64,000 bases of DNA, taken from assembly GCA_004194705.1 (NCBI GenBank), contig SADC01000021.1, positions 124,001-188,000 of the forward strand, in the 5' to 3' direction. The DNA comes from Ditylenchus dipsaci. Taxonomy: Eukaryota > Nematoda > Chromadorea > Rhabditida > Anguinidae. Both the position numbers and the translations under genes were made by a program. This document shows positions 33,865 to 44,005 of this stretch, one piece after another. The notes beneath the pieces are model-generated. The model was not told where the DNA came from and searched no databases. It was given only the letters and a program-made list of their open reading frames with translations. Position 1 is the stretch's first letter; the number at the start of each line of letters is the position of its first letter.

Positions 33865-34690
33865 GATTACCCCCCTTCGGGGCGGCCGTAAATGTCATTT
33901 ATTCGGGCGGCCGTTCGGGGCGGCCTTCAGGGCGGCCGTAGACCCTGAAGGGCGAAAAAAAATTACTTCCTGTAACTCAAGAGCATGGTGGGGCAAATTT
34001 CATAAATTTTAACGGCGTCCCGTTCCCGTCTTTTGAGATTTCCGCCGGCCGTCCGCCGGGCCGTCCCATTTTTAAAATTTCCCCGCCCGTCCTGCCGGCC
34101 GTCCAAACTTTCGCCGGCCTGCTACTTCGTGGCCGGCCGTCCGCCAAACAGAACATAAAATATTCTGTTTGAATAATGAAACGGTATCATACAATAATGG
34201 CATCGTAATTATTAGATGTTTTTCGTCATAACTTATGTCGAAATAACTTATAATTGAACGAGCTTTCAATGAGGCTTCTACATTGCCCAGCCTCCTGCCC
34301 TCACCGTGCATTGTAAGAATGGAGAACAGTCCCTTAGCTGCTCCAGATAAAGCAGAAATTATATGTCAAGCGCAAGGGTTCTAATAAAACTCTCTTTAGT
34401 GCTTTTTTCGCCGTTTTTAAATTGTTCTTCGTTGCATAGGTTGTCGAATCGAGCGTTCGATTTCGAACATTGTTCGAAATATTCGAGATTTTTTCGAACG
34501 TTCGACTTCGAACCGAACGTTCGTTTGAAAATTTTCGAATTCGAACTTCGAAGCGAACGTTCGTTATAAAATTCAGCCGTCTGCCAGCCGGCCGTCCGCC
34601 AGCCGTCCTCCCCTTTTTCATCTGCCTCCGGCCGTCCGACCGTCCACTTTTCCGACGCCGTCCAGGACGGGAGGGCCGGCGGACGGGCGC
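33865..34690. repeat. GC-rich word field GGCGGCCGT / GCCGGCCGTCCG
   Basis: 33880-33960 repeats GGGCGGCCGT. 34015-34145 and 34575-34690 repeat CCGGCCGTCCGCC. Between them, 34436-34573 is a field of CGAACGTTCGA words opening AGGTTGTCGAATCGAGCG, the same kind of terminus as the TAGGGTTGTCGA elements. Base composition is sharply higher in GC than neighbours. Ends are unresolved. Confidence 0.6.
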
Positions 34691-34699
34691 CCCACTATG

Positions 34700-35215
34700 G
34701 TCAAGAGTCAACCAAGTCAAGTAGTCAAGTTTTATGAGCGATTTTTTCTAATTTTGGGCTTGGACTCGTACCAAGACAGTAGCGTCGAAAATATATGACA
34801 GTAACGTCGAAAAATGGATTTTTATGAGAAAAAGTCGAGTTCTGAAAATGCTTTTTAAACAGAATTACCACTGTTGTTCCAACCCTCGTGATCATTACCG
34901 GGGCATGTAATACCTCATTAGCCCATCATCTGAGTTTTCAAATAGTATATAACGCTCAGACAACCATCGTGGAAAGGCTCTAAACAATCAAAGTTTGAAT
35001 GGATGTCAAATTTCCGAGTGCTTGACTTCGAAGGCCATAATCTCAAAACTGAGTGAGAAAATCGGACTCTACAGGAGTATACACCAATCCCCCCCCCCCG
35101 AATAAAATTTTTTAAAAGTGTTTCCAAAGACCCTATATCGACCTAAAATCACATCAGAATATCAAAAAAGACATTATTTTTGAGTTCTGGTCAATAAGAA
35201 ATTGAGTTTTGGGCA
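34700..35215. other. Stretch without recognised gene
   Basis: Includes a poly-C run near 35090. No exon-like frame and no paired ends. Confidence 0.45.
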
Positions 35216-35309
35216 TTTTGAAATGGGAAAAGCTTTTCCTTGCTGCAAAAAGATTTTTTTTGCGCCAAAAAGACTTTTTTGCTGCAAAATGACTTTTAAG
35301 GCTCTCAAA

Positions 35310-35739
35310 TAGGGTTGTCGGCTTGGCCTTATGTATATTTAAAATTTTTGGATGCTTTTTATATTTTAGCTCTAGTTTCATCATATTTTTCGTCTCTATA
35401 ATAGCGCAAATGAAAGTTTAGAATCTTGGCTACACATTGGTATATAAAACTTGTGCATTTGCAAAAAAAAAATCAGAAATTTTAATCAAAACAATTTTGG
35501 CTTAGAAAATGCGATTTCGGCTTGCCCAAGCCGAAATCTGCTTGGGCAAGCCGAAATTGTCTTGACAAAATTTTCTGTCTTTTTTCGCAAAGGCACAAGT
35601 TTTATATATCAATGTGTAGCCAAGATTCTGAACTTTCATTTGCGCTATTATAGAGACGGAAAATATCATTAAATAAGAGCTAAAATATAAAAACTATCTA
35701 AAAATTTCAAATATGCATAAGGCCAAGCCGACAACCCTA
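35310..35739. mobile_element. hAT-type word element, word GGCTTGCCCAAGCC
   Basis: TAGGGTTGTCGGCTTGGCC and GGCCAAGCCGACAACCCTA bound it, with an exact 8-bp duplication CTCTCAAA (35302-35309 and 35740-35747). The centre is GGCTTGCCCAAGCCGAAAT arranged as a hairpin. Confidence 0.94.
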
Positions 35740-36136
35740 CTCTCAAATGACTTTTTTTACTGCTAATTCTGTCTGTTTCAAGAAGACTTCTTTTTGCTGC
35801 AAAAATACTTTTTTTTGCTGCTAAAGACTCTTCGTGCTGCTAAAATACTTTTTTTGGGGTGTACCGAAGAATTTAAAGAAATATTTGCTAAACGGCACAT
35901 TTGCTAAAAAACTTTTTGCTAAAAATTTTTTTGCTAAATGCACATTTGCTAAAAAATTTTTTGCTAAAAGCGTATTTTTTAAAAATTTCTTTTGGTAAAG
36001 CATTTTTGTGCTTCTTTTTGTGTCGAAGACACTCTCATTCCAACTTATTTCCTCTTTTTCCTTCACTTTTCAAGGTTTGTATAGTTTTCTACTATTGAAA
36101 TTCTCCTTAATTATACTCATAGTGGTTACACCTTAG

Positions 36137-36495
36137 TACAGGGTGTCCCAAACGTTTTGGAACTTTTCTTTTGGCCATAACTTTTCTCTAGTGCGATTTT
36201 TGAAATTCTGTAAACGCAGATCGATTCAGAATTTCATAAGAATTTTTTTGGTATATAATGTCAAAACACGATTTTCGCTTGGTCCCCCTGTGTTTATGTC
36301 CTGGTCTCTAGATGGCTTCTGGATGGGCAAGACCCAAACCACAGGGGGACCAAGCAAAAATCCTATTTTTGACTTTATATACCAAAAAATTCTTATCAAA
36401 TTCTGAGTCGATCTGGGTTTACAGAATTTCAAACATCGCACTAGAGAAAAAGTTATGGCCAAAGGAAAAGTTCCAAATATTTGGGACACCCTGTA
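36137..36495. mobile_element. TA-flanked hairpin, CAGGGTGTCCC ends
   Basis: TACAGGGTGTCCCAAACG and the inverse ending GGGACACCCTGTA. Arms match over about 150 bp (GGCCATAACTTTT/AAAAGTTATGGCC). A TA duplication and CAGGGTG ends fit Tc1/mariner-type MITEs. Confidence 0.88.
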
Positions 36496-36999
36496 GTTAC
36501 ACTCTCAGTCTTCATCAGACCTGAGTGGTCCTGATCCACCATCAGTACTCAGGGGGCCTAGCCTGATGATAATAATATGTATTACTCACGTAGTAGTACT
36601 CAGACATGGGTATCCAGGCAGGGGCACCCAAAGAGGGGTATCCAGGTGAGTGGTACTAAGAGACTCTTCATCAAATGCGAACATCTCAACAGTTTTCGTT
36701 AATATAGGCATTGACTGACCCTTATTGCTTAACACGAACTCCATAGATGGCTTGGGGTTACCAAAAAGTTACCGACGGTGTCTTTACCAAAAAATGTTAC
36801 CAAATTTGCTTTTACCAAAAGAAATTTTAGCAAATGTGTCTTTAGCAAATTTTTTTTTAGCAAATGTGCCTTTAGCAAATATTTCTTTAAATTCTTCGGT
36901 ACACCCCTTTTTTGCTGCTAAAATACTTTTTTTGCTGCAAATATTCTTTTGCTTCATATGCCTTCTTCGCAGCATTTTTCATTAGGAATATCAATTATT

Positions 37000-37450
37000 G
37001 AATTAAAAATTAAATAAAGACTTTAAAACTTGCGTAAAACAATGACTTTCAACTAGTTTTCATTTAATAAAAATCGATATATATTTTTTTCCTGGCAATT
37101 TTCTCAAACTTGTTTTTTTATTCAAATTCAGTAGCTCTCATACGAGCCTGCGGCTCAAGACTGGGCCTAGCTCCACCACAATTCCCTATAGTTTTCACTG
37201 GAATTCGCTGGAATGCGGGAAAGGAAGCTGGGTAATCCTTACAATAGCAACTGTGAGAAATCCAAGTGCAATGATAAGCTCATCAATGGTCTTTACGCAG
37301 TTTTCTAGTATCAATGTGGTTTATTTGTTAAATTCAGTTTTTATTATTCAATTCAACCCAAAATTATGTGCTGAAAACAGTTTTTTGAGACCAAAATCCT
37401 GTTTTGACTAACTAGAATCTCAATACCCTGGGAAAAAAACAGTACCCACT
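37000..37450. other. Stretch without recognised gene
   Basis: No splice-bounded coding similarity. CATACGAGCCTGCGGCTC resembles TACCGAATTAAGCCTGCGGCTCCCGCTATAACG at 6885 in part. Otherwise unique. Confidence 0.35.
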
Positions 37451-37817
37451 TTAAAGGATCATGAAACTTGATAAGCACAGCAATTTGGAAATTTGAATTC
37501 GCGCGGGACCACCCTAATTTTGTCAATAATGTTTTCGAATTGTTTTTTGTTTGCATGTAAAATTTTTCAAAATATAGAACCATCTACGAGTCGAGCCCAA
37601 CGTTGCCCGACTATGCCAGATCAGACGACTTATCCTACTTACACTGCACCATAACAGCTTATATGAGTCGGTGTTGAAAATTTACTCATAAATGGTGTTC
37701 AAATTTTCAATGCACAGAAAAAAATTAATTCAAAACATTATGAACAAAATTAGGGTGGTCCCGCGCGAATTCAAATTCTGCAAATTGCTGTGCTTATCAA
37801 GTTTCATGGTCCTTTAA
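37451..37817. mobile_element. TTAA element, ATGAAACTTGATAAGC subfamily
   Basis: TTAAAGGATCATGAAACTTG and CAAGTTTCATGGTCCTTTAA bound it. The same ends occur at 39332-41357, where they are pushed 2 kb apart by later insertions. Confidence 0.9.
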
Positions 37818-38534
37818 GGTAGTCGGCACTTATGCACTTCACATCCCTTATTCGCAGTATTTAATAATAATTTGAGAAAAGTGTTTAAACATCTCCTAAG
37901 TAATTGTTTTCCGCAAGTTCTTAAGTTTTTATTTAATTTTTGCCCCTGAAATGCATAATCATCAGTTATTCAACCTTAAAATTAAGGGAATCATTCATAT
38001 TGAGCGTGTAAATAATTCTATCATGCCTAGAACAGTGCCTCGAGTACTTTAGTGTATATGAAAAGTCAGTTTCTGTCGCGTAATTTTCAGGCAGTACTTA
38101 AGCTCTTCAGGCGGATCCCACCTGGAGAAGGAGAGACTACCTAGGTTTCGAAAGTGTGATTGATTGACCTGTGGACAAATGGACGTGTGGACGAATTGGC
38201 GAATGCACGAATTGACCGTGGACGCATTGACTATGGACGAATCGACTGCAAATATATATAATAATTGATATTTCTAGTGAAAAATGCTGCGAAGAAGGCA
38301 TATGAAGCCAAAGAATATTTGCAGCAAAAAAAGAATATTTGCAGCAAAAAAAGAATATTTGCAGCAAAAAAAGAATATTTTGCAGCAAAAAAAGTATTTT
38401 AGCAGCAAAAAAAGTCTTTCGCAGCAGACAAAATTAGCAGCGAGAAAAGTCTTTTGGGAGCAAAAAAAGTTCTTTTGCAGCAAGGAAAAGCTTTGCCCTT
38501 TCGAAATTTCGACCATTTGCTGGTTTTAGCATGT

Positions 38535-38800
38535 TTTGGTCACTGGAGCTGGGCAAAAAAAGACTCTATATGCATTTTTGATCAAGAGTACTTCTCGGAA
38601 TCATGTCTAAGGTAAGTGAGTGGCGCATCTCCAACCAACCAAGCCCCTGCGCCCCCTTCGAGGGCGCAGGGGGCTTGGTGGCTTAGGGTTGAGATGCGCA
38701 CACCCACATACCTTAGACACAAATCACTCGAAAGTGACTCTGGATGCATGAAAGAAGTATGCATACCAGAGTTTCTTTATGCGGTAGGCCCCAGTCAACC
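38535..38800. repeat. GC-hairpin repeat, copy A
   Basis: GCGCATCTC...CAAGCCCCTGCGCCC, loop, GGGCGCAGGGGGCTTG...GAGATGCGC (38622-38700), flanked by TCTAAGGTAAGTG on one side and CATACCTTAGAC on the other, then AATCACTCGAAAGTGACT and ATGCATACCAGAG. Other copies are at 39850, 40590 and 52170. Confidence 0.75.
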
Positions 38801-39549
38801 AAGCTATGTTCAACATCTTCCTTTTACACTAAATTGGCCCATTTTCGGTCCATGTATACTCCGGTAGCGCCGAAAATCGCGTGATAAGATGCGTGCCATC
38901 GTGTTTAGCGTATCGCACGTAGGGTATTAGTGTAATAATCTGGCCTATCCGAAAAATCACTATAGGCGACTTTAGGTTCAGATTTACAAAAAATCGCTCT
39001 TAAATGACCAGGATGGTTAAGAAAACCACCTGTTACCTTCCCTGAACAGGTATCCTAAAGGTGGAACCTTCAGAACTATCCTACATTCAAAATATTGCGG
39101 GAATTTAAGTTTTTAGTCTGAAGCAACCAAATTAAGTGGTCGTCCACTTGAATGAAATTTTTTTTACGTTTTCATGTTCGAAAACCTGTTTTCTGGACAA
39201 GTTCGGGCATGCTGAATATGGTTTGTTAATGATAAAATAAGGTTTTGTGTGCCATTTTCGAGTATTGCAAAATAATTGATTTTATCAAAACACGATTTTA
39301 TAAAACTCAAGAAATACGCTACAAACAGCATTTAAAGGACCATGAAACTTGATAAGCACAGCAATTTGAAAATTTTGAATTCGCGCGGGACCACCCTAAC
39401 TTTGTCAATAATGTTTTCTAATTGTTTGCTGGGCACTTATTTACTTGGGGGGGGGGCGCATTTTTCACTTATTTGTAAATCATGTTTAAACGACTCCTAA
39501 GTAACTTTTATGTGCTTAAAACGATAAGAAAGTCATTTTCTGGCTAGAC

Positions 39550-40450
39550 TTTACTTGGCCCCCCCCCCCACGGCTGACCCACTTTCGAGGTGAATTTTTG
39601 AAAACCGATTGCATATTCGTGTTTCTCGACCCGGATTTTTACGGAAAATGATCATCAGATTCTGTGAAAGTGAAAAAAAAATTTTTGGGATTTGCCTTGG
39701 TCCCCCAAGGTAAAATTTTAGAAAAATTTGAAAAAAAAATATTTTTTAAATTGGCGCCTTTTGAATTTTAAAGGGATTAAGGGCTGTATTGGGAGGGGAA
39801 GGGAATAAAAGGGGCCACTAATCACACAAGGCCCCTAACAAGAAGATGTTGAACATAGTTTTGAATACTGGGGCCTACCGCATAAATAAACTCTGGTATG
39901 CATGCTTTTCATGCATCCAGAGTCACTTTCGAGTGATTTGTGTCTAAGGTATGTGGGTGTGCGCATCTCAACTCCAAGCCCCCAAGCCCCCTGCGCCCCC
40001 GAAAAGGCGCAGGGGCTTGAGAGTTAGAGATGCGCGCACTCACTTACCTTAGATATAATTCCGAGAAGTAGTCTTGATCAAAAAATGCGTATAGAGTCTC
40101 TTTTTGCCACAACCCAGTTGAAAAACATGGTGAGGCAGTCGAAGAATACATATATTTACTTTTCTATTGTTCTGCCATAAAAGTGGCCCCCTTTTATTCC
40201 CTTCCCCTCCAATACAGCCCTTAATCCCTTTAAAATTCAAAAGGCGCCAATTTAAAAAATATTTTTTTTTCAAATTTTTCTAAAATTTTACCTTGGGGAC
40301 CAAGGCAAATCCCAAAAATTTTTTTTTCACTTTCACAGAATCTGATGATCATTTCCCGTAAAAATCCGGGTCGAGAAACACGAATATGCAATCGGTTTTC
40401 AAAAATTCACCTCGAAAGTGGGTCAGTCGTGGGGGGGCCAAGTAAAGTGT
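39550..40450. mobile_element. Fourth shell: TACTTGGCCCCCCC foldback
   Basis: CCCACGGCTGACCCACTTTC...ATATTCGTGTTTCTCGACC at the left is inverse to GGTCGAGAAACACGAATAT...GGGTCAGTCGTGGGGG at the right. The same ATATTCGTGTTTCTCGACC phrase ends the 51243-52682 element. Confidence 0.8.
39850..40085. repeat. GC-hairpin repeat, copy B
   Basis: Copy in inverted orientation relative to copy A, at the centre of the fourth shell: GCGCATCTCAACTCCAAGCC...CAGGGGCTTGAGAGTTAGAG. Confidence 0.75.
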
Positions 40451-40589
40451 TACCCATTTTCTGACATTTTTCCTCACAAAAATCGTTTTTTTGAAAAAAA
40501 AAATTTTTGACTAAAATTTGACTTTTTGCCTTGGTCCCCAAGGCAATCCAACCTGAAAGGGTACCTGGATACCACAAAAAGATGGAATT

Positions 40590-40865
40590 TGAACATAGTT
40601 TTGTTGACTGGGCCTACCGCATAAAGAAACTCTGGTATGCATACATTTTTATGCATCCAGAGTCACTTTCGAGTGATTTGCGTCTAAGGTATGTGTGTGT
40701 GCGCATCTCAACCCCAAGCAACCAAGCCCCTGCGCCCCTTCGGGGCGCAGGGGGCTTGGTTGGTTAGAGATGCGCGCACAGACTTACCTTAGACATAATT
40801 CCGAGCAAGACTCTTGATCATAAATGCATAAAAGACTCTTTTGCCCAGCTCCAGTGACCAAAACG
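40590..40865. repeat. GC-hairpin repeat, copy C
   Basis: The cleanest copy: AAGCCCCTGCGCCCC, TTCG, GGGGCGCAGGGGGCTTGG at 40725-40762, a UUCG-type loop on a GC stem. Flanked by the same ATGCATCCAGAGTCACTTTC phrase. Confidence 0.78.
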
Positions 40866-41639
40866 GGGTATAATACCTTTACATAAGGTGGTTTACCTTG
40901 GTCCCCCAAGGCAAAATGTCAAATTTTTGTCAAATTTTTTTTTGAAAAAATCCATCTTTTATGTGAAAAAATGACGGGAACCACCTTTCTTATCGTTTTT
41001 AGCATATAAAAGTTACTTGGGAGTCATTTAAACATGATTTACAAAAAATTGTAAAATGCGCCCCCAAGTAAATAAGTTCCGTTTGCTGTTTGCATGTAAA
41101 ATTTTTCAAAATATAGAACCATCTACTAGTCGAGCCCAACGTTGCTCGACTATGCCAGATCGGACGACTTATCCTACCTACAATGCACCATAACAACTTA
41201 TACGAGACTGTGTTAAAAATTTACTCATAAATAGTATTCAAATTTTCAATGCACACAAAAAAATTAATTCAAAAACATTATGGACAAAATTAGGGTGGTC
41301 CCGCGCGAATTCGAATTCCGCAAATTGCTGTGCTTATCAAGTTTCATGGTCCTTTAACCACTATCAACCCATCTTTAGCACGTCCGAATTAATCCAGTCA
41401 ACAGGGTTTGGAACCCAAAAATTTTTTTGTTCTAAATGGACGACCACTTGGTTTGGTTGGATCAGACTAAAAATATAAATTGAATCATTGATTTTTAATT
41501 ACTTCCAGCTAAATCCAAAATTTAGATTGTGGAGGTTGATACCTGTTTCGGAAATGTACAAGTGGTTGCTAACCATCCTGAAATCACTGGTCCTTTAAAA
41601 GTATTTTAGTCAAAAAAATAATTCTCACCACCACTGAGA

Positions 41640-41775
41640 TTCGAAACTGTAAAGGCGCATTCACAATCAGTGCTGGCAATCTGCTCCGGCTCCGCTCTGG
41701 CTCCGCTCGGGCTCCGAGCCGGAGCCAGATCCTGTCTTTTTGCCTCCGGAGTTTGCATCGAGGGAGTTTTTTTTA
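41640..41775. repeat. Word patch GGCTCCGCTC inside GGCGCATTCACAAT repeat
   Basis: AAAGGCGCATTCACAAT is followed by CAGTGCTGGCAATC, an end of hAT type (CAGTG), then repeated CCGGCTCCGCTC / CGGAGCC words. The right end was not found; a pogo-type MITE abuts. Confidence 0.5.
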
Positions 41776-42147
41776 GGTTTTTTAGCTCAATTTTTAAAGT
41801 ATTTTGCCAAAACTGATTCGTCAGTCTAGTCGGAAATATCGCAGGGATTCCGATTTTGCCGATCGTTTCTCAGAAACATGGTAATTTTGCCATTTAGACC
41901 CGCAAACCTCTATATAGCATCGCCTTTTTGAGATTTAAGGCGATGCTATATAGAGGTTTGCGGGTCTAAATGGCAAAATTACCATGTTTCTGAGAAACGA
42001 TCGGCAAAATCGGAATCCCTGCGATATTTCCGACTAGACTGACGAATCAGTTTTGGCAAAATACTTTAGAAATTGAGCTAAAAAAAGTGTCGGACCCGAG
42101 GTGGGAACGAACTTTTGGGGTGGATGCTATATAGAGACTCGACTGTA
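41776..42147. mobile_element. pogo-type MITE, tail-to-tail palindrome
   Basis: Right end ATATAGAGACTCGACTGTA. The middle (41868-42000) is a perfect-looking palindrome whose arms carry the family terminus GACCCGCAAACCTCTATATA back to back, with TTTTTGAGATTTAAGG at the turn. Two copies appear joined tail to tail. Confidence 0.75.
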
Positions 42148-44005
42148 ATAGCATATAGTGCACATTATTTGCACAATATGCATATTGGATATTCTGTCTT
42201 TGGGTATTTGTAATTGGGTATTTTGTCTTTGGGTATTTTGATCCTGCACCCAGGGGGGGGGCTAAATAATTGTGGCCCAAATGAGTTTTGACTGAATGAG
42301 TGATAACCATTTATGCAGCTTAAAAATCTGTTATAAGTTAGATGTTACAATTTTTGTCACTTTTTGTGACCGAAACAATAGTTAATGGACCTTCCGTCTA
42401 TTATATTAGCATTTGTGCGGTAGTTAAACAATTAATTAGTCTTAGAAGGAAAGTCTCCAAGTGAATTTCAAATATTTTCTGCAGACTTTTAGCACTTCTC
42501 CCCACCGTGCCTTTCTTTCCTTGTCTACTCTTCTGCCTGCCCTAATTTTTTACACTGGCTTTGTACATCTGCTGCTTTTCATTTTTGATTCGTTCCTCCT
42601 TTTTTTACAACTTAAAAAGCATTTATAAAAAATAATCTTGTTAGTTTTTGTGTTTCAGGCAGCTTTGCATAGCAACACCTAAGTTGGCCTAAGGAGTTCT
42701 GGGTAATCAAACTTGATTGATAGCAATAGTGAGAGATATTAATAGATGGCCTCACTCCTCTGGAATGAATGGTTTTGGCTTCCGGAAGGTAAATTATTAC
42801 TGATAAGACACCAGGGTGGTCCAACCACCAGTTTTTTTACATGGTAAACACTCAAAAGCTCTAGACTTACCATATTTTGTGCGATTTTTTAAAATTTGAT
42901 GTCATTTTTTCGCATTTTTAAGGGAGCATTGTTTTCTCTGATAAATTGCTCGAGCGCACTGTAAAACAGGTTGTACTTAGCATTTATTGTACAGATTTTT
43001 TTAGAGTCTAAAATATGAGTATGAGTGATAAGAAATAGTTCAAATGAGTGTGGAAGAATACGCCGTGCGTTAAGAAGTTTTATTAATCACAAATTCTAAT
43101 GTCATTTTTTGGGGTGCACCCCGATCGATCCCCGCCGATTGATCCCCGAACAATTACAAAGTGTCATGTCATTTCACCAGAAATTTATTCTAATAAACAA
43201 CAAAGAAAATATAAAAAAAATGTTTTTGGACACTTGGGTTGAGTAATACTACCTGAGTTATCCTGAGTACTATCTGAAGAGAGGGTTAACACCACTTGGT
43301 CACCTCGTATCCTCACATGAGTAGCTGAATTCCTGGGTAGCACTACCTGAACACCATCACTTGGACATAACTCTTTGGGAATCACCACTTTCTTAGCATC
43401 ACCTAAATCAGGTGGTTTCCTACCCTTACCTCGAGTTCACCTATTCAAGCCTGAGTCTAACCTTTAAAAAAGGCTCATCTTTGAGTCCGTCCTAACATAC
43501 GCTGGCCTACCCTTGCCTAAGCCTGAAGTACATCTCAAAAATATGATCCGGCATACGTGATAAGTACCCTTCTTCCTTTTCAGCATTTCAACCTGTGAAT
43601 AAAGCTAGTTAGGTTTCGGAGATTGGTACCCATTTATGAAAAGTGTCTCTCCAGGTACTGGATATTTGATTCAGCATATTACTCTTTTGCTAATTTCAAA
43701 CCGTGTTTGACAACAATTCAGGGTACGTTTTTATATAATTCTTAATTAATATTTTTTATAAATGAACTTTTGGGTGCAATGACAGTGTCCATATTTTATT
43801 TACTATTTTTTTGAATCCGGCCGGGGACCAATCAACGGGAATCAATCGTCCTGACCCCCTTTTTGGAGGTAACACTACTGTCAAAAAAACTAATAAACCC
43901 CTAAAAATTAGAAACCATTTACCGGTTTCAATCCTATATTATACTGAAATAGGTTTTCAACGTTTTTTTCAGAAAAATCCCTGGTAATGTTTTATTGTTT
44001 TTCAG
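42148..44005. other. Upstream region of ceramide synthase
   Basis: Mostly unique. 42185-42245 is a patch of GGGTATTTTGTCTTT words followed by a G run. 43670-43727 reads open between an acceptor (CTCTCCAG) and a donor (CAGGGTACGT) and could be an upstream exon, but its peptide does not match the usual ceramide-synthase N-terminus. The true first exon and promoter are unresolved. Confidence 0.35.

Larger units (their letters stand above)
35220..38502. mobile_element. 3.3-kb composite with TTTTTTGCTGCAAAA units
   Basis: GAAAAGCTTTTCCTTGCTGC near the left is inverse to GCAGCAAGGAAAAGCTTT at 38478-38495. Tandem TTTTTGCTGCAAA units fill 35240-35300, 35760-35850, 36905-36950 and 38320-38480. TTGCTAAA-type units fill 35890-35990 and 36785-36890, where a GGTGTACCGAAGAATTTAAA pair faces inward. 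Three further elements are nested. Confidence 0.65.
39438..41080. mobile_element. Third shell: TTTACTTGGGGG foldback
   Basis: TTTACTTGGGGGGGG...GCGCATTTT at 39440 is inverse to AAATGCGCCCCCAAGTAAAT at 41055-41075, with AAACATGATTTACAAA/TTTGTAAATCATGTTTAAA further inward. It contains the 39550-40450 foldback and two GC hairpins. Confidence 0.75.
39332..41357. mobile_element. Second shell: TTAA element
   Basis: TTAAAGGACCATGAAACTTG and CAAGTTTCATGGTCCTTTAA are exact inverse ends, as in 37451-37817. The sequence from AATTGTTTGCTGGGCACTTA (about 39420) to 41085 is a later insertion relative to that reference copy. Confidence 0.88.
39000..41597. mobile_element. Outermost shell of a nested stack of foldbacks
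   Basis: TTAAATGACCAGGATGGTTA and CCATCCTGAAATCACTGGTC...TTTAA are inverse with TTAA at each edge. Arms also share AGTGGTCGTCCACTTG/CGACCACTTGGT. Inside is a second TTAA element, then poly-G-edged and poly-C-edged foldbacks, then GC hairpins. Confidence 0.75.

Noticed and set aside
38284..38529. Lys/Gln-rich protein
   Set aside because: Encoded by TTTGCAGCAAAAAAAG tandem units that are arm sequence of a composite element.
38580..38640. Spliced-leader RNA gene (TCTAAG followed by GTAAGTG)
   Set aside because: The same motif is mirrored on the other side of a GC hairpin in all four copies, and no Sm-binding site follows.
43670..43727. First exon of ceramide synthase
   Set aside because: Splice signals are acceptable, but the peptide lacks the W-L-P-P-N type N-terminus expected before TTWLDL; left as a possibility only.
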